5,715 nucleotides of DNA from Candidatus Sulfotelmatobacter sp. (lineage in GTDB: Bacteria > Acidobacteriota > Terriglobia > Terriglobales > Acidobacteriaceae). The stretch covers positions 1-5,715 of the forward strand of contig JASIKQ010000327.1 of assembly GCA_030049565.1 (NCBI GenBank), in the 5' to 3' direction. Below are positions 5,553 to 5,715 of the stretch, piece after piece (position 1 is the first letter of the stretch; every line of letters starts with the position of its first letter). Position numbers and translations under genes: made by a program. The notes under the pieces were generated by a model. It had not been told where the DNA came from. It made no database searches and saw nothing but the letters and a program-made list of their open reading frames with translations.

Positions 5553-5572
5553 GGCGCGGCTGAAGCCGCGCC
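5553..5572. repeat. GC-rich palindrome, REP-like
   Basis: GGCGCGGCT (5553-5561) and AGCCGCGCC (5564-5572) form a perfect 9-bp inverted repeat with only GA between the arms. It sits about 90 bases upstream of the propeller gene, in otherwise unremarkable intergenic DNA. No T-tract follows on either strand, so it is not an intrinsic terminator. Its form resembles dispersed extragenic palindromes; whether it is repeated elsewhere cannot be seen here. Confidence 0.6.
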
Positions 5573-5715
5573 TCTTCAAACAGCTTCAAAATAGCTCTTC
5601 GAATACCTCGTCTTAAAATACCTGGCACAACATTCCCAAATATTGCCGACGTAGCGTCGCCGCCTTACTGCCGCTACTGCTTACTCTGCTCGGTCTTCCA
5701 AAAATCAATTCCGGC

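Larger units (their letters stand above)
5463..5715. other. Intergenic region upstream of the propeller gene
   Basis: Apart from the ribosome site at its left end and the palindrome at 5553-5572, I see no gene, RNA or clear promoter here. The promoter of the propeller/VWFA transcript should lie in or beyond this stretch, but no convincing -35/-10 pair could be assigned. The right-most 80 bases show no recognisable coding sequence on either strand. Confidence 0.5.

Noticed and set aside
5344..5628. Minus-strand frame of 94 codons over the start of the propeller gene
   Set aside because: It overlaps the signal peptide region out of frame, has no motif, and its start lacks a ribosome site.
5613..5714. 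Minus-strand frame open from the right edge to TAA at 5613-5615
   Set aside because: About 33 residues without recognisable family sequence; could be a gene end or chance, and there is not enough to support a partial gene.

Overview
The window looks like a chromosomal segment of an Acidobacteriota (Terriglobia-like) bacterium. The main reasons are a secreted protein of the acidobacterial VWFA-related type (TIGR03436 style, ending in a GYYP motif), a secreted Ig-like/LVIVD beta-propeller protein beside it, a bacterial MglA-type GTPase, and moderately high GC with short AT-rich intergenic stretches. The assignment is inferred from gene content, not from a database search.

Layout, left to right. 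Positions 1-261 are non-coding: a short CTAGCTN heptamer repeat, then a textbook rho-independent terminator (122-151) closing a plus-strand transcript that lies outside the window. At 262-435 on the minus strand is a 57-residue acidic micro-protein made of a 14-residue head and three 14-residue repeats, with a strong Shine-Dalgarno. Next is an AT-rich spacer with an inverted repeat, then mglA (694-1281, minus), complete and with all GTPase motifs. Positions 1545-1787 (plus) hold a degraded DUF2267 gene: its N-terminus is out of frame by one base with its body, and its C-terminal part is missing exactly where the next gene ends. The rest is a minus-strand pair: a 713-residue Ig-like/LVIVD propeller protein (3321-5462), followed 99 bases downstream by the VWFA-related protein (1788-3221). 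The right edge (5463-5715) is non-coding and holds a near-perfect GC-rich palindrome.

How the genes relate. Every intact gene is on the minus strand. The propeller and VWFA genes are probably co-transcribed and both products are predicted to be exported, so they may act together at the cell surface or in the periplasm; this rests on proximity and signal peptides only. MglA is cytoplasmic and in other bacteria sets cell polarity with its GAP MglB, but no roadblock/MglB gene is in the window. The repeat micro-protein has no recognised family and is the least explained element here. I see no complete new defence, mobile or biosynthetic system. The items most worth a second look are the repeat micro-protein and the frameshifted DUF2267 remnant.
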